Assembly: GCF_003284975.1 (NCBI RefSeq)
Contig: NZ_QMEU01000041.1
Location: forward strand, 1 to 36,885
Origin: Mycobacterium colombiense
GTDB taxonomy: Bacteria; Actinomycetota; Actinomycetes; Mycobacteriales; Mycobacteriaceae
Direction: 5' to 3'
Length of the DNA: 36,885 nt
In this document: piece by piece, positions 17,222 through 25,752 of the stretch
Numbering within the stretch: the stretch's first letter is position 1
Layout: each line of letters starts with the position of its first letter
Program-made: the position numbers and the translations under genes
Notes under the pieces: model-generated
Told to the model about the DNA's origin: nothing
Seen by the model: the letters and a program-made list of their open reading frames with translations, nothing else
Databases searched by the model: none

Positions 17222-17365
17222 CGGTCGGCCGGGATGTCGCCCGCTTGCCGACGCGGGGGTGCCGCTACTGTTGACTGTTGCCCATACGGGACCCGCCAAC
17301 GGGTGCCACGATTTCACATGTTGGGACGCGCGGATGAAATTCGATCGTGGGGAAGTTACACCAAG

Positions 17366-19969
17366 GTGCTGTTGACTCCGGGCGAGGAGCCTACCGCTCT
17401 GCCCAACCCTGTGGTGCCGGCCAAGGTTTCTCCGGAAGCCCCGCCTAAGGCCGGTGCATCGGCGTTGCGGCGGGTGCTGCGACGGGCTCGAGACGGCGTC
17501 GCGCTGAACGTCGACGAGGCCGCGGTCGCCATGACCGCGCGCGGCGCGGACCTCGCTGACCTGTGTGCCAGCGCGGCCCGGGTGCGCGATGCGGGTCTGG
17601 AGTCGGCCGGGCGGCGCGGCCCGGGCGGCGGCCTGCCGATCACCTACTCGCGCAAGGTTTTTATCCCGGTCACTCACCTGTGCCGAGACACCTGCCACTA
17701 CTGCACCTTCGTCACCGTCCCGGGCAAGCTGCGCGCCCAGGGCGCCGGCATGTATCTCGAGCCCGACGAGATCCTCGACATCGCCCGCCGCGGTGCCGAA
17801 CTCGGTTGCAAGGAAGCGCTATTCACCCTCGGCGACCGGCCCGAGGATCGCTGGCCGGAGGCCGTCGAGTGGCTGAGCGAACGCGGTTATGACTCCACGC
17901 TGTCCTACGTGCGCGCGATGGCGATCCGGGTGCTCGAAGAGACCGGGCTGCTGCCGCACCTGAACCCCGGTGTGATGAGCTGGTCGGAGATGGCCCGGCT
18001 CAAGCCGGTGGCCCCCTCGATGGGCATGATGCTCGAGACGACGTCACGGCGGCTGTTCGAGACGAAAGGGCTTGCGCACTACGGCAGCCCGGACAAAGAC
18101 CCGGCCGTGCGGCTGCGCGCCCTGACCGATGCGGGCCGGTTGTCGATCCCATTCACCACCGGCCTGCTGGTCGGCATCGGCGAGACGCTCGCCGAGCGCG
18201 CCGACACCTTGCATGCGATCCGCAAGGCGCACAAGGAGTTCGGTCACGTGCAAGAGGTGATCGTGCAGAACTTCCGGGCCAAGCAACACACCGCGATGGC
18301 CGCCGTTCCCGACGCCGGCATCGAGGATTACCTGGCGACGGTGGCGGTCGCGCGCCTGGTCCTCGGCCCCGGGATGCGGATTCAGGCGCCGCCCAACCTG
18401 GTGTCGCGCGACGAGTGCCTGGCGCTGCTCGGCGCCGGGGTCGACGACTGGGGCGGGGTGTCGCCGCTGACGCCCGACCACGTCAACCCCGAGCGGCCGT
18501 GGCCGGCGTTGGACGACCTGGCCGCCGTCACCGCCGAAGCCGGTTACGAGCTGGTCCAGCGGCTGACCGCGCAGCCGAAATACGTGCAGGCTGGCGCGGC
18601 GTGGATCGACCCGCGGGTGTCCGGACACGTTGCGGCGCTGGCCGATCCGGCGACCGGTCTGGCGCGCGACGTCAACCCGGTGGGGCTGCCCTGGCAGGAG
18701 CCCGACGACGTCGGCTCCTCGGGCCGGGTCGACCTCAACGCGGCCATCGACAGCGAGGGCCGCAACACCGAGACCCGCAGCGACATCGACAGCGCCTTCG
18801 GCGACTGGGAATCGATCCGCGCGCACGTCCACGAGCTGGCCGCGCAGGGCGCCAAAGCGCCAGAACGCCTGGACACCGATGTGCTGGCCGCGCTGCGGTC
18901 CGCCGAACGCGACCCCGCCGGCTGCTCCGACAGCGAATACCTGTCACTGGCCACCGCCGACGGCCCCGCGCTGGAAGCGGTTGCCGCGCTCGCCGATACG
19001 CTGCGCCGCGAAGCCGTGGGCGACGACGTCACCTTCGTGGTGAACCGCAACATCAACTTCACCAACATCTGCTACACCGGTTGCCGGTTCTGCGCGTTCG
19101 CGCAGCGCAAGGGCGACGCCGACGCGTACTCGCTGTCCACCGAGGAGGTTGCCGACCGCGCGTGGGAGGCGCACGTGCAGGGCGCCACCGAGGTGTGCAT
19201 GCAGGGCGGCATCGACCCCGAGTTGCCGGTCACCGGCTACGCCGACCTGGTCCGCGCGGTCAAGGCGCGGGTGCCGTCGATGCACGTGCACGCGTTTTCC
19301 CCGATGGAGATCGCCAACGGGGTCACCAAGAGCGGCTTGAGCATTCGCGAGTGGCTGATCAGCCTGCGCGAAGCGGGCCTGGACACCATTCCGGGCACCG
19401 CCGCCGAGATCCTGGACGACGAGGTGCGCTGGGTGCTGACCAAGGGCAAGCTGCCCACGTCGCTATGGATCGAAATCGTCAGCACCGCTCACGAGGTGGG
19501 GCTGCGGTCGTCGTCGACCATGATGTACGGCCACGTCGACAGCCCGCGGCACTGGGTCGGCCACCTCAACGTGCTGCGCGACATCCAAGACCGCACCGGC
19601 GGTTTCACCGAGTTCGTGCCGTTGCCGTTCGTGCACCAGAGCTCACCGCTGTACCTAGCCGGTGCGTCGCGTCCCGGACCGACCCATCGGGACAACCGCG
19701 CCGTGCACGCGCTGGCGCGAATCATGTTGCACGGCCGCATTTCCCAGATCCAGACCAGCTGGGTCAAGCTCGGCGTCGAGCGCACGCAGGTGATGCTGCG
19801 CGGCGGCGCCAACGATCTGGGCGGCACGCTGATGGAGGAGACCATCTCCCGGATGGCCGGTTCGGAGCACGGCTCGGCCAAGACGGTGGCGGAGCTCGTC
19901 GCGATCGCCGAGGGCATCGGCCGCCCGGCGCGGCAGCGCACCACCGACTACACGACGCTGGCCGCCTAA
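17366..19969 (+). CDS. fbiC: FbiC, FO synthase (fused CofG/CofH radical SAM enzyme)
   Basis: FbiC makes FO (7,8-didemethyl-8-hydroxy-5-deazariboflavin), the chromophore of coenzyme F420, from tyrosine and a flavin-pathway diaminouracil. It is a fusion of two radical SAM domains. The CofG half has C-x3-C-x2-C at Cys106, Cys110 and Cys113 (LCRDTCHYC); the CofH half has it at Cys569, Cys573 and Cys576 (ICYTGCRFC). Both clusters are intact. The product is 867 residues if it starts at GTG 17366, close to the ~856 of M. tuberculosis. I chose this GTG because the variable N-terminus then aligns by length ahead of TALPxPVVP. ATG 17318 is an alternative that would add 16 residues. GGGGAAG lies about 10 nt upstream of the GTG. 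F420 serves nitroreductases and F420-dependent dehydrogenases in mycobacteria. Confidence 0.95.
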   Translation: MLLTPGEEPTALPNPVVPAKVSPEAPPKAGASALRRVLRRARDGVALNVDEAAVAMTARGADLADLCASAARVRDAGLESAGRRGPGGGLPITYSRKVFIPVTHLCRDTCHYCTFVTVPGKLRAQGAGMYLEPDEILDIARRGAELGCKEALFTLGDRPEDRWPEAVEWLSERGYDSTLSYVRAMAIRVLEETGLLPHLNPGVMSWSEMARLKPVAPSMGMMLETTSRRLFETKGLAHYGSPDKDPAVRLRALTDAGRLSIPFTTGLLVGIGETLAERADTLHAIRKAHKEFGHVQEVIVQNFRAKQHTAMAAVPDAGIEDYLATVAVARLVLGPGMRIQAPPNLVSRDECLALLGAGVDDWGGVSPLTPDHVNPERPWPALDDLAAVTAEAGYELVQRLTAQPKYVQAGAAWIDPRVSGHVAALADPATGLARDVNPVGLPWQEPDDVGSSGRVDLNAAIDSEGRNTETRSDIDSAFGDWESIRAHVHELAAQGAKAPERLDTDVLAALRSAERDPAGCSDSEYLSLATADGPALEAVAALADTLRREAVGDDVTFVVNRNINFTNICYTGCRFCAFAQRKGDADAYSLSTEEVADRAWEAHVQGATEVCMQGGIDPELPVTGYADLVRAVKARVPSMHVHAFSPMEIANGVTKSGLSIREWLISLREAGLDTIPGTAAEILDDEVRWVLTKGKLPTSLWIEIVSTAHEVGLRSSSTMMYGHVDSPRHWVGHLNVLRDIQDRTGGFTEFVPLPFVHQSSPLYLAGASRPGPTHRDNRAVHALARIMLHGRISQIQTSWVKLGVERTQVMLRGGANDLGGTLMEETISRMAGSEHGSAKTVAELVAIAEGIGRPARQRTTDYTTLAA

Positions 19970-20008
19970 TTCGCCTTCTTGTCGGCGCCGTCGGGTATAC
20001 CGGGGGTC

Positions 20009-20773
20009 GTGAAGCGACAGATTGACGACGATCGATTCCCCGAGTGGCGGCCGTTCGCGGATGCGGTGCGCCGGCACGGACCCGACGCCGGCACCTGGTG
20101 TGAGGCCTGGACGGTGCGCGACATCGTCGTCCACCAGGCCGGAAACGCCGAAGAGCTCGCGCGGGTGCTCGCCGCCCACCTGGACGGCCAGCCCGTCGCC
20201 ACCCGCGGCTTCGAGGAACGCGAAGGGCCTTTGCGCGCCCTGAACGACGCGGACCTGTGGGACGCCCTGCTGGACCGGATGGCCACCCTCACCGAGGTCG
20301 CGGTGGCGGCCGAAGCGCTGCCCGCCGACACCGACGTCGCCTGGACCGGGCGCACCATGAAGGTGCCCTGGTTCGCCGAGCACATGCGTGAAGAGTTGGT
20401 CCTGCACAGCTGGGACATCACCGGGGACGAACCGGCCGCCCAGGCCCAACTGGCCGAGCCGTGGATGACCACGCACAGCGTGCTCGCGGTGGGCAGGCCG
20501 CTGCTGGTGAAGGGCGCCAAGCAGCTGAAACCCGGCGAGCGCATCGACGCCCGGCTACGCGCCGACGGCACCGACGACGTCGTGCTGGCCGCGGACTCGG
20601 ATCAGATCACCATCGGGCTCGCCGAGCCGGACGGCCCGGCCACCCTGGAGACCGACGCGGCCGCGCGCGTGCTGCTGCTGTGGGGCCGGCGGCCCGCCGA
20701 TCCGTCACGCATCCGCAGCCGCGTCGGACCGGAGACCCTGGGGCGCGTGCGCCGCCTGCTCGGCGGCTACTGA
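20009..20773 (+). CDS. Mycothiol-dependent maleylpyruvate isomerase-like (MDMPI/DinB fold) protein
   Basis: The 254-residue protein resembles the actinobacterial maleylpyruvate isomerase, mycothiol-dependent family. It has an N-terminal DinB-like four-helix domain with AWTVRDIVVHQAGNAEEL and a later LVLHSWDITGD, the usual positions of metal-binding histidines. A C-terminal alpha/beta domain (~160-254) follows. Such proteins either isomerise maleylpyruvate with mycothiol or act as metal-dependent mycothiol transferases; the substrate cannot be told from sequence. The start GTG 20009 lies 7 nt after TATACC, an imperfect leaderless arrangement; an upstream start at 19979 would leave only 9 bp after fbiC and is less likely. 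I do not recall this gene in M. tuberculosis between fbiC and TB8.4. mshB in the same window makes a mycothiol precursor. Confidence 0.75.
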   Translation: MKRQIDDDRFPEWRPFADAVRRHGPDAGTWCEAWTVRDIVVHQAGNAEELARVLAAHLDGQPVATRGFEEREGPLRALNDADLWDALLDRMATLTEVAVAAEALPADTDVAWTGRTMKVPWFAEHMREELVLHSWDITGDEPAAQAQLAEPWMTTHSVLAVGRPLLVKGAKQLKPGERIDARLRADGTDDVVLAADSDQITIGLAEPDGPATLETDAAARVLLLWGRRPADPSRIRSRVGPETLGRVRRLLGGY

Positions 20774-20775
20774 AC

Positions 20776-20791
20776 CGCTTCGTGCGAAGCG
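20776..20791. terminator. Hairpin between convergent genes
   Basis: CGCTTCG (20776-20782) and CGAAGCG (20785-20791) are perfect complements with only TG between them, so the real stem is about 6 bp with a four-base loop. It sits in the 24-bp gap between two convergent stop codons and could terminate both transcripts. Confidence 0.4.
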
Positions 20792-20797
20792 ATCGGC

Positions 20798-21130
20798 TCA
20801 GTAGTTGTTACAGGTGACCGCGACCTGGTTGATGTCGTCGTAGTACTTCTGCGCCGACGGCATGGCCTGGATCTGCTGGGCCATCTGCTGACGCTTCGGC
20901 GGCGGCGAGGCCAGGAAGTTGCGGATGTAGGACTGAGCCACCGGCGACGAGTTCAGCTGTTGGGCAGCTGCCGGGTCGGTCGCGTTCAGCGCCGCGATGA
21001 CCTGCCCGTAGTTGCAGGTGGTGTTGATGATCGCGTCGGTGGGATCCGCGGACGCGATCCCGGCCGCGGCGCTCAACGCCACCGCCGCGCTGCCAACCGC
21101 AACGCCCAATTTGCTCAACGACAGCCTCAT
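20798..21130 (-). CDS. TB8.4: TB8.4-like secreted T-cell antigen (Rv1174c family)
   Basis: This is a small exported protein of 110 residues. The signal peptide spans residues 1-28: basic start MRLSLSK, hydrophobic core GVAVGSAAVALSAAAGI, cleavage after ASA before DPTDA. The mature part has two cysteines (TTCNYGQV near its start and VTCNNY at the C-terminus) that can form a disulfide bridge. Between them is a helical region with APPP-type loop (FLASPPPKRQQ). The pattern INTTCNYGQVIAALNATDP and the closing CNNY match M. tuberculosis TB8.4 and the related hemophore-like family; haem binding by this member is not shown. A GAAGG site lies about 9 nt before the ATG. Mycobacterium-restricted. Confidence 0.92.
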   Translation of the reverse strand: MRLSLSKLGVAVGSAAVALSAAAGIASADPTDAIINTTCNYGQVIAALNATDPAAAQQLNSSPVAQSYIRNFLASPPPKRQQMAQQIQAMPSAQKYYDDINQVAVTCNNY

Positions 21131-21536
21131 GTGTGGACACCTTCCCCAGTTAATGCACCGCTATCACGGCGAGAACATCTGCCCAGCGGTTGCCGTCTTT
21201 GAAGTTGAGATTACCAGGCCCCGCGAGCGTGCCTGCAACACAACGGACATCGCACGCCACCGCCCGGGCGTTACTCTTAGCAGGTCAGCGGCTTGTCAGC
21301 GGTGTTCGCCATCGGCGAAACGGGGGCCGGTCACAGGCTCCGAGACTGTCGGTCTTAAATCGGTATTTCGACAGGCGCGCCAAATGGTTGACCTGTATCT
21401 GCAACGTCTAGTATCAGTAACCGAAAGCTTCACCGGATGCGGTCGGACGCGCGCCGGTGCGAGCTGAACAGCAGCCCGCAGTTGAGCCCATCAGATGGCA
21501 GCCCATCAGATGGCTTAGTACATGGAGGAGACGTCT
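21131..21536 (+). promoter_or_regulatory. Non-coding gap upstream of fdxC with promoter-like sites
   Basis: No gene is supported in these 406 bp. M. tuberculosis carries fadH and Rv1176c here; I see no remnant of either. A candidate promoter is TTGACC (21388-21393) and TAGTAT (21409-21414), 15 nt apart, which would give a ~115-nt leader for fdxC. That leader contains a 15-bp tandem duplication and ends in the fdxC ribosome site GGAGGAG at 21524-21530. Confidence 0.4.
21485..21514 (+). repeat. Perfect 15-bp tandem duplication in the fdxC leader
   Basis: AGCCCATCAGATGGC occurs twice head to tail, at 21485-21499 and 21500-21514, with no mismatch. Each copy contains CCATCAGATGG, itself an almost perfect palindrome. 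The second copy ends 9 bp before the ribosome site of fdxC. A two-copy tandem repeat can arise by slippage and may vary between strains. Confidence 0.9.
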
Positions 21537-21863
21537 GTGACGTACACGATCGCCGAACCCTGTGTCGACATCAAGGACAAAGCCTGTATCGAGGAGTGCC
21601 CCGTCGACTGCATCTATGAAGGCGCTCGGATGCTCTACATCCACCCCGACGAATGCGTCGACTGCGGGGCGTGCGAGCCGGTGTGCCCCGTCGAAGCGAT
21701 CTACTACGAAGACGATGTACCGGACCAGTGGAGCCAGTACACGCAGATCAACGCCGACTTCTTCGCCGAGCTGGGATCGCCCGGCGGCGCGGCCAAGGTC
21801 GGCTTGACGGAGAACGACCCGCAGGTCGTTAAGGATCTGCCGCCGCAGGGCGAGGGCGACTGA
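21537..21863 (+). CDS. fdxC: FdxC, 7Fe ferredoxin
   Basis: This is a soluble low-potential electron carrier. The 108-residue protein has the 7Fe pattern: Cys9, Cys17 and Cys21-Pro in the first half, and Cys40, Cys43, Cys46 and Cys50-Pro in the second (ECVDCGACEPVCP), predicting one [3Fe-4S] and one [4Fe-4S] cluster. Cys25 is an extra cysteine. The remaining ~50 residues (YYEDDVPDQW...INADFFAELGSPGG) are the conserved C-terminal extension of actinobacterial 7Fe ferredoxins. GTG 21537 is chosen because GGAGGAG lies 6 nt upstream and the protein then starts MTYTIAEP like its orthologs; ATG 21522 would overlap that site. The aminotransferase gene follows after only 8 bp, so the two are probably one operon. 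The electron partner is unknown. Confidence 0.95.
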   Translation: MTYTIAEPCVDIKDKACIEECPVDCIYEGARMLYIHPDECVDCGACEPVCPVEAIYYEDDVPDQWSQYTQINADFFAELGSPGGAAKVGLTENDPQVVKDLPPQGEGD

Positions 21864-21871
21864 GCGGCCCG

Positions 21872-22990
21872 GTGCCCCACCAGCTCAAAAAGCGCCGGCC
21901 GGCGGTGTCGGCGGCCCTGCCGGAGTTTCCGTGGGACACGCTGGCCGACGCGAAGGCGCTTGCCGGCGCCCACCCGGGCGGCATCGTCGACCTCTCGGTC
22001 GGCACCCCGGTTGACCCCGTAGCCCCGGTGATCCAGGAGGCGCTGGCTGCCGCCGCGTCGGCGTCGGGCTATCCCGCCACGGCCGGCACCGCCCGGCTGC
22101 GCGCATCGGCGGTCGCCGCGCTGGACCGCCGGTTCGGCATCACCGGGCTCCGCGAGGCGGCCGTGCTCCCGGTGATCGGCAGCAAGGAGCTCATCGCCTG
22201 GCTGCCCACGCTGCTGGGCCTGGGTCCCGCGGACGTCATCGTGGTGCCCGAGCTGGCGTATCCGACCTATGACGTCGGGGCCCGGCTGGCCGGGGCGCGG
22301 GTGCTGCGCGCGGATTCGCTGACCCAGCTGGGTCCGCAATCGCCGTCGTTGTACTACCTGAACTCGCCGAGCAACCCGACCGGACGTGTCCTGGGCGTCG
22401 ATCACCTGCGCAAGGTGGTCGGCTGGGCCCGCGACCGGGGCTGCCTGGTGGCCTCCGACGAGTGCTATCTGGGGCTGGGTTGGGACGACCAGCCGCTGTC
22501 GATCCTGCACCCTTCGGTCTGCGACGGCGACCACACCGGTCTGCTCGCGATCCACTCCCTGTCGAAGAGCTCGTCGCTGGCCGGCTACCGGGCCGGTTTA
22601 GTCGCCGGGGACCCCGAGCTGGTCGAGGAGTTGCTGGCCGTGCGCAAGCACGCCGGGATGATGGTGCCCACGCCGGTGCAGGCGGCCATGGTGGCGGCCC
22701 TCGACGACGACGCCCACGAGCTGGCGCAGCGGGAGCGCTACGAGCGGCGCCGCGCTGCCCTGCTGCCCGCGCTGCGCTCGGCCGGCTTCACCGTCGACCA
22801 TTCCGAAGCCGGCCTGTACCTGTGGGCCACCCGCGGCGAGCCATGCCACGACAGCGTCGCCTGGCTGGCGCGGCGCGGCATCCTGGTGGCGCCGGGTGAT
22901 TTCTACGGCCCGCGCGGTGCGCGGCACGTGCGGGTGGCGCTGACCGCCGCCGACGAGCGGATCGCCGCCGCCGTGCAACGACTCGCGTAG
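21872..22990 (+). CDS. dapC: DapC-type succinyldiaminopimelate aminotransferase, Rv1178-like
   Basis: This is a fold-type I PLP aminotransferase of 372 residues. In actinobacteria the family linked to fdxC is annotated as N-succinyl-LL-diaminopimelate aminotransferase, converting succinyl-amino-oxopimelate to succinyl-DAP for lysine and peptidoglycan; that substrate is taken from annotation practice. Visible motifs are NSPSNPTGRVLG (substrate and cofactor binding), SDECYLGL, and Lys232 in HSLSKSSSLAGYRAG, which forms the internal aldimine. An Arg near the C-terminus (ARHVRVALT) is the expected carboxylate binder. GTG 21872 is the first start in frame, 8 bp after fdxC. A start at GTG 21905 (VSAALPEFPW) is also possible. 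It is probably co-transcribed with fdxC. Confidence 0.85.
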   Translation: MPHQLKKRRPAVSAALPEFPWDTLADAKALAGAHPGGIVDLSVGTPVDPVAPVIQEALAAAASASGYPATAGTARLRASAVAALDRRFGITGLREAAVLPVIGSKELIAWLPTLLGLGPADVIVVPELAYPTYDVGARLAGARVLRADSLTQLGPQSPSLYYLNSPSNPTGRVLGVDHLRKVVGWARDRGCLVASDECYLGLGWDDQPLSILHPSVCDGDHTGLLAIHSLSKSSSLAGYRAGLVAGDPELVEELLAVRKHAGMMVPTPVQAAMVAALDDDAHELAQRERYERRRAALLPALRSAGFTVDHSEAGLYLWATRGEPCHDSVAWLARRGILVAPGDFYGPRGARHVRVALTAADERIAAAVQRLA

Positions 22991-23102
22991 CGGGCGATCC
23001 GGCCCGGCCTTTCCGCACCGCCCGGCCCCCCGGACGGCGGCGAGCGTGCACAATGCATCTTCAGGCGTTCCACGTTCTCGACCTCGGGTAAGGACGGTGC
23101 TC

Positions 23103-25466
23103 GTGACCAGTTCGACCGGCAAGCTGCGCATCCCGCTCTCGCTGGGGGACATCGCCAAGCGGGTGTTCCTGGGCAAGCCGCTGATCACCGAGGACATCGC
23201 ATCCGAGAAGTTGTCGAATCAGGTTGCGCTGGGGGCGCTTTCGCCCGACGCGGTGTCCTCGGTGGCGTACGGCCCCGAGCAGATCCTGATCGAGCTGTTA
23301 CCGCATGCGGGGCTGGCCGCCTTCCTGCTGTTGCTGCCCATCACCGGCGTGATCCTGCTGATCTTGGTGCTGGTGGCCGCCTCGTATCGGCAGGTGGTCA
23401 TGGCCTACACCCGGGCGGGCGGCTCTTATATCGTCGCGCGCGACAATTTCGGACCGCGGGTCGCGCAGATCGCTGCCGCGGCGCTGCTGATCGACTACGT
23501 GGTCACGGTCGCCGTGCAGTCGGCGGCGGGGACCGTCGCGGTGGTCTCGGCGATCCCCGCGCTGGGCCCCTACAGCCTCGAACTCACCGTCGCCGTGGTG
23601 CTTCTCATCTGCTACGCCAACCTGCGCGGCCTCAAGGAGGCGGGATTGCCGTTCGCGGTGGCCACGTATTCCTTCGTCGTCATGGTCGGCCTGACCATCG
23701 TGGTCGGCGTCGTGCGCGCGGTCATCGGAAACCTGCCGATCTACGACCCCACGCATATGGCCGGGACCGTCCCGGTGCACCAGGGCGACGGGCTGGTGCT
23801 GGGAGCCACGATCTTGGTGCTGCTGCGTGCGTTCGCCAACGGTGGTTCGTCGCTGACCGGGGTCGAGGCGATCTCCAATACGGTCGAGTACTTCCGAAAG
23901 CCCCAGGGGCGCAACGCTCGCCGAGTGCTGACCGCGATGGCGACCATCCTCGGCCTGCTGCTGGCGGGCGTCGCCTACCTGGCCCACGTCACCCACGCCA
24001 CGCCGTACCTGACCGAGTACCCGTCGGTCCTGTCGCAGATCGGCCGGGCCGTCTTCGGCAACGGCGTTGTCGGCGACGTCTGCTACGTCCTGGTGCAAGC
24101 GGCAACGGCCGCCATCTTGTTCACCGGCGCCAACACCAGCTTCAACGGCTTTCCGGCGCTGGCCAGTTTCGTCGCCGAGGACCGCTTCCTGCCCAGGCAG
24201 CTCACGAAACGTGGCCACCGCCTGGTGTTTTCGAACGGGATCATCACGCTGACGGCGCTGTCGGTCGCGTTGCTGGTGGCCACCGGCGGGTCGGTGAACG
24301 CGCTGGTGCCGTTTTACGCGATCGGGGTGTTCACCGGGTTCTCGATGGCCGGCTACGGCATGACCAAACACCATCTGACGCATCGGGAACCGGGCTGGCG
24401 ACGCCGGCTGGCGATCAACCTGTCCGCGGCGGTGCTGTCGACGATCGTGGTGGGCATCTTCGCGGTGGCGAAATTCACCGAGGGCGCCTGGCTGGTGGTC
24501 ATCGTGTTCCCGCTGCTGGTATTCATGCTGACCCGGCTCAACCGCGAATACCGGGCCGAGGCGGCCATTCTCGAGATGTTCCGCACCGATCGCCCGGAGC
24601 TGGTGAAGTACGCGCGGCACCGGGTGTTCGTGTTCGTCGACTCGGTCGATCTGGCGGTGATCGAGGCGCTGCGCTACGGCAGGGGGTTGCGGGCCGACGA
24701 ACTGATCGCGGTGCATTTCATGGTCGACCCGGCCCACGCCGCGCTGCTGCGAAAGCGTTGGGACCATTTCGAACTCGACACCCCGCTGCGCATCGTGGAC
24801 TGCCCGGACCGTCGGATCAGCCGGGCCGCGCAGCTGCTGGTCGCCAAGGCGCGTGATGAGAACGCGCGTACCAATGTGACGGTGCTGCTGCCGCGGCGAA
24901 CCTTCGCCCGGCTGCTGGGGCGCGTGCTGCACGACCGCACCGCCGACAAGATCTCGCGAGCGGTCAGCCTCATTCCCGACGCCGCGGCGACGATCGTGCC
25001 CTACGACGTCGAATCGCGGATCAGGGAGGCCTACCCCGACACCTTGGAGCAGCGGATCGGGCAGGGGATCGACAAGCTCGAGGCGTGGGTGTCCCAGGAC
25101 GAGGACCGGAAGGTCGACGCCTACGAACACCCGCAGCGACCGCGATCGGTGGTCATGGTGGCCGGCCTGATCTCCGGGCAGCGCGCCAGCGTCGAAGGTC
25201 GGGTCAGCGAGGTCGAAGACGTCACCACCCGAGGCCGCACTCACCGGCAGGTCGTCATCGGGGACAGCACCGGCGAAATGACCGTCACCTTTCGTCCGGG
25301 CCACGGCGGCGCCGACATCCAGCCCGGTCAGGTGCTGCGGATCACCGGGAAGGCCCGCCAGACCGGCACCCGGGCCATCTCGATGGTCGATCCGGCCTAT
25401 CAGGTCATCGAGGACCCCGCGAACGACACCGAGTCCGAAGAGTCCGAAGAGACCAGCGACACGTAG
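23103..25466 (+). CDS. KimA-like APC potassium transporter fused to a C-terminal OB-fold-like domain
   Basis: The N-terminal ~480 residues are an APC-superfamily transporter with about 12 hydrophobic helices. The sequence resembles Bacillus KimA (YdaO), a proton-coupled K+ importer: FLGKPL near the start, ALSPDAVSSVAYGPEQILIE, SYRQVVMAYTRAGGSYIV, LTGVEAISN and GANTSFNGFPALASF. A KimA-like cytoplasmic domain follows (HRVFVFVDSVDL, LIAVHFM, KRWDHFEL). Beyond ~residue 680 a region absent from KimA begins: ASVEGRVSEVED, HRQVVIGDSTGEMTVTF and QVLRITGKARQ give the five-strand pattern of an OB fold, and an acidic tail closes it. Length is 787 residues against ~610 for KimA. GTG 23103 is chosen because AAGGA lies 8 nt upstream. 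K+ import is inferred by family, regulation by cyclic dinucleotide is unknown. M. tuberculosis has Rv1179c at this position instead. Confidence 0.8.
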   Translation: MTSSTGKLRIPLSLGDIAKRVFLGKPLITEDIASEKLSNQVALGALSPDAVSSVAYGPEQILIELLPHAGLAAFLLLLPITGVILLILVLVAASYRQVVMAYTRAGGSYIVARDNFGPRVAQIAAAALLIDYVVTVAVQSAAGTVAVVSAIPALGPYSLELTVAVVLLICYANLRGLKEAGLPFAVATYSFVVMVGLTIVVGVVRAVIGNLPIYDPTHMAGTVPVHQGDGLVLGATILVLLRAFANGGSSLTGVEAISNTVEYFRKPQGRNARRVLTAMATILGLLLAGVAYLAHVTHATPYLTEYPSVLSQIGRAVFGNGVVGDVCYVLVQAATAAILFTGANTSFNGFPALASFVAEDRFLPRQLTKRGHRLVFSNGIITLTALSVALLVATGGSVNALVPFYAIGVFTGFSMAGYGMTKHHLTHREPGWRRRLAINLSAAVLSTIVVGIFAVAKFTEGAWLVVIVFPLLVFMLTRLNREYRAEAAILEMFRTDRPELVKYARHRVFVFVDSVDLAVIEALRYGRGLRADELIAVHFMVDPAHAALLRKRWDHFELDTPLRIVDCPDRRISRAAQLLVAKARDENARTNVTVLLPRRTFARLLGRVLHDRTADKISRAVSLIPDAAATIVPYDVESRIREAYPDTLEQRIGQGIDKLEAWVSQDEDRKVDAYEHPQRPRSVVMVAGLISGQRASVEGRVSEVEDVTTRGRTHRQVVIGDSTGEMTVTFRPGHGGADIQPGQVLRITGKARQTGTRAISMVDPAYQVIEDPANDTESEESEETSDT

Positions 25467-25669
25467 CGACCCGCCGAATCATGAATTGCCGTGTGGGTGA
25501 GGCGGTTCGATGACTCCACCGGCCGGCTGTACACGACCGGTGGCGGCCGGATGTCGCGGCGCCCCGGTGGGCCGGCACGGGCGCAATTACGTAGTCACGG
25601 CGCGGGTTTCGCGGCCCCTCGGCCGTCGCGGCCTGTTTTCGCAAGGCCGACCCGAAATTGTTTACTCCC

Positions 25670-25701
25670 GCTAAGCTGACCTGGTCCGAAGCTAAACTGA
25701 C
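25670..25701 (+). promoter_or_regulatory. Direct repeat spaced by two helical turns upstream of the PKS
   Basis: GCTAAGCTGAC (25670-25680) and GCTAAACTGAC (25691-25701) differ at one base and start 21 bp apart, placing them on the same face of the helix. CATAAT (25706-25711) just downstream could be a -10 element. The layout fits a response-regulator dimer site. The surrounding 25467-25752 has no gene. Confidence 0.4.
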
Positions 25702-25752
25702 ATCTGCATAATAGGCGCCTCAAAGATCGGGCAAGGATAGGGGACTCGCACT

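Noticed and set aside
18415..20025. 536-codon plus-strand frame overlapping fbiC
   Set aside because: Arg-rich out-of-frame reading of fbiC, which carries both radical SAM motifs in the other frame.
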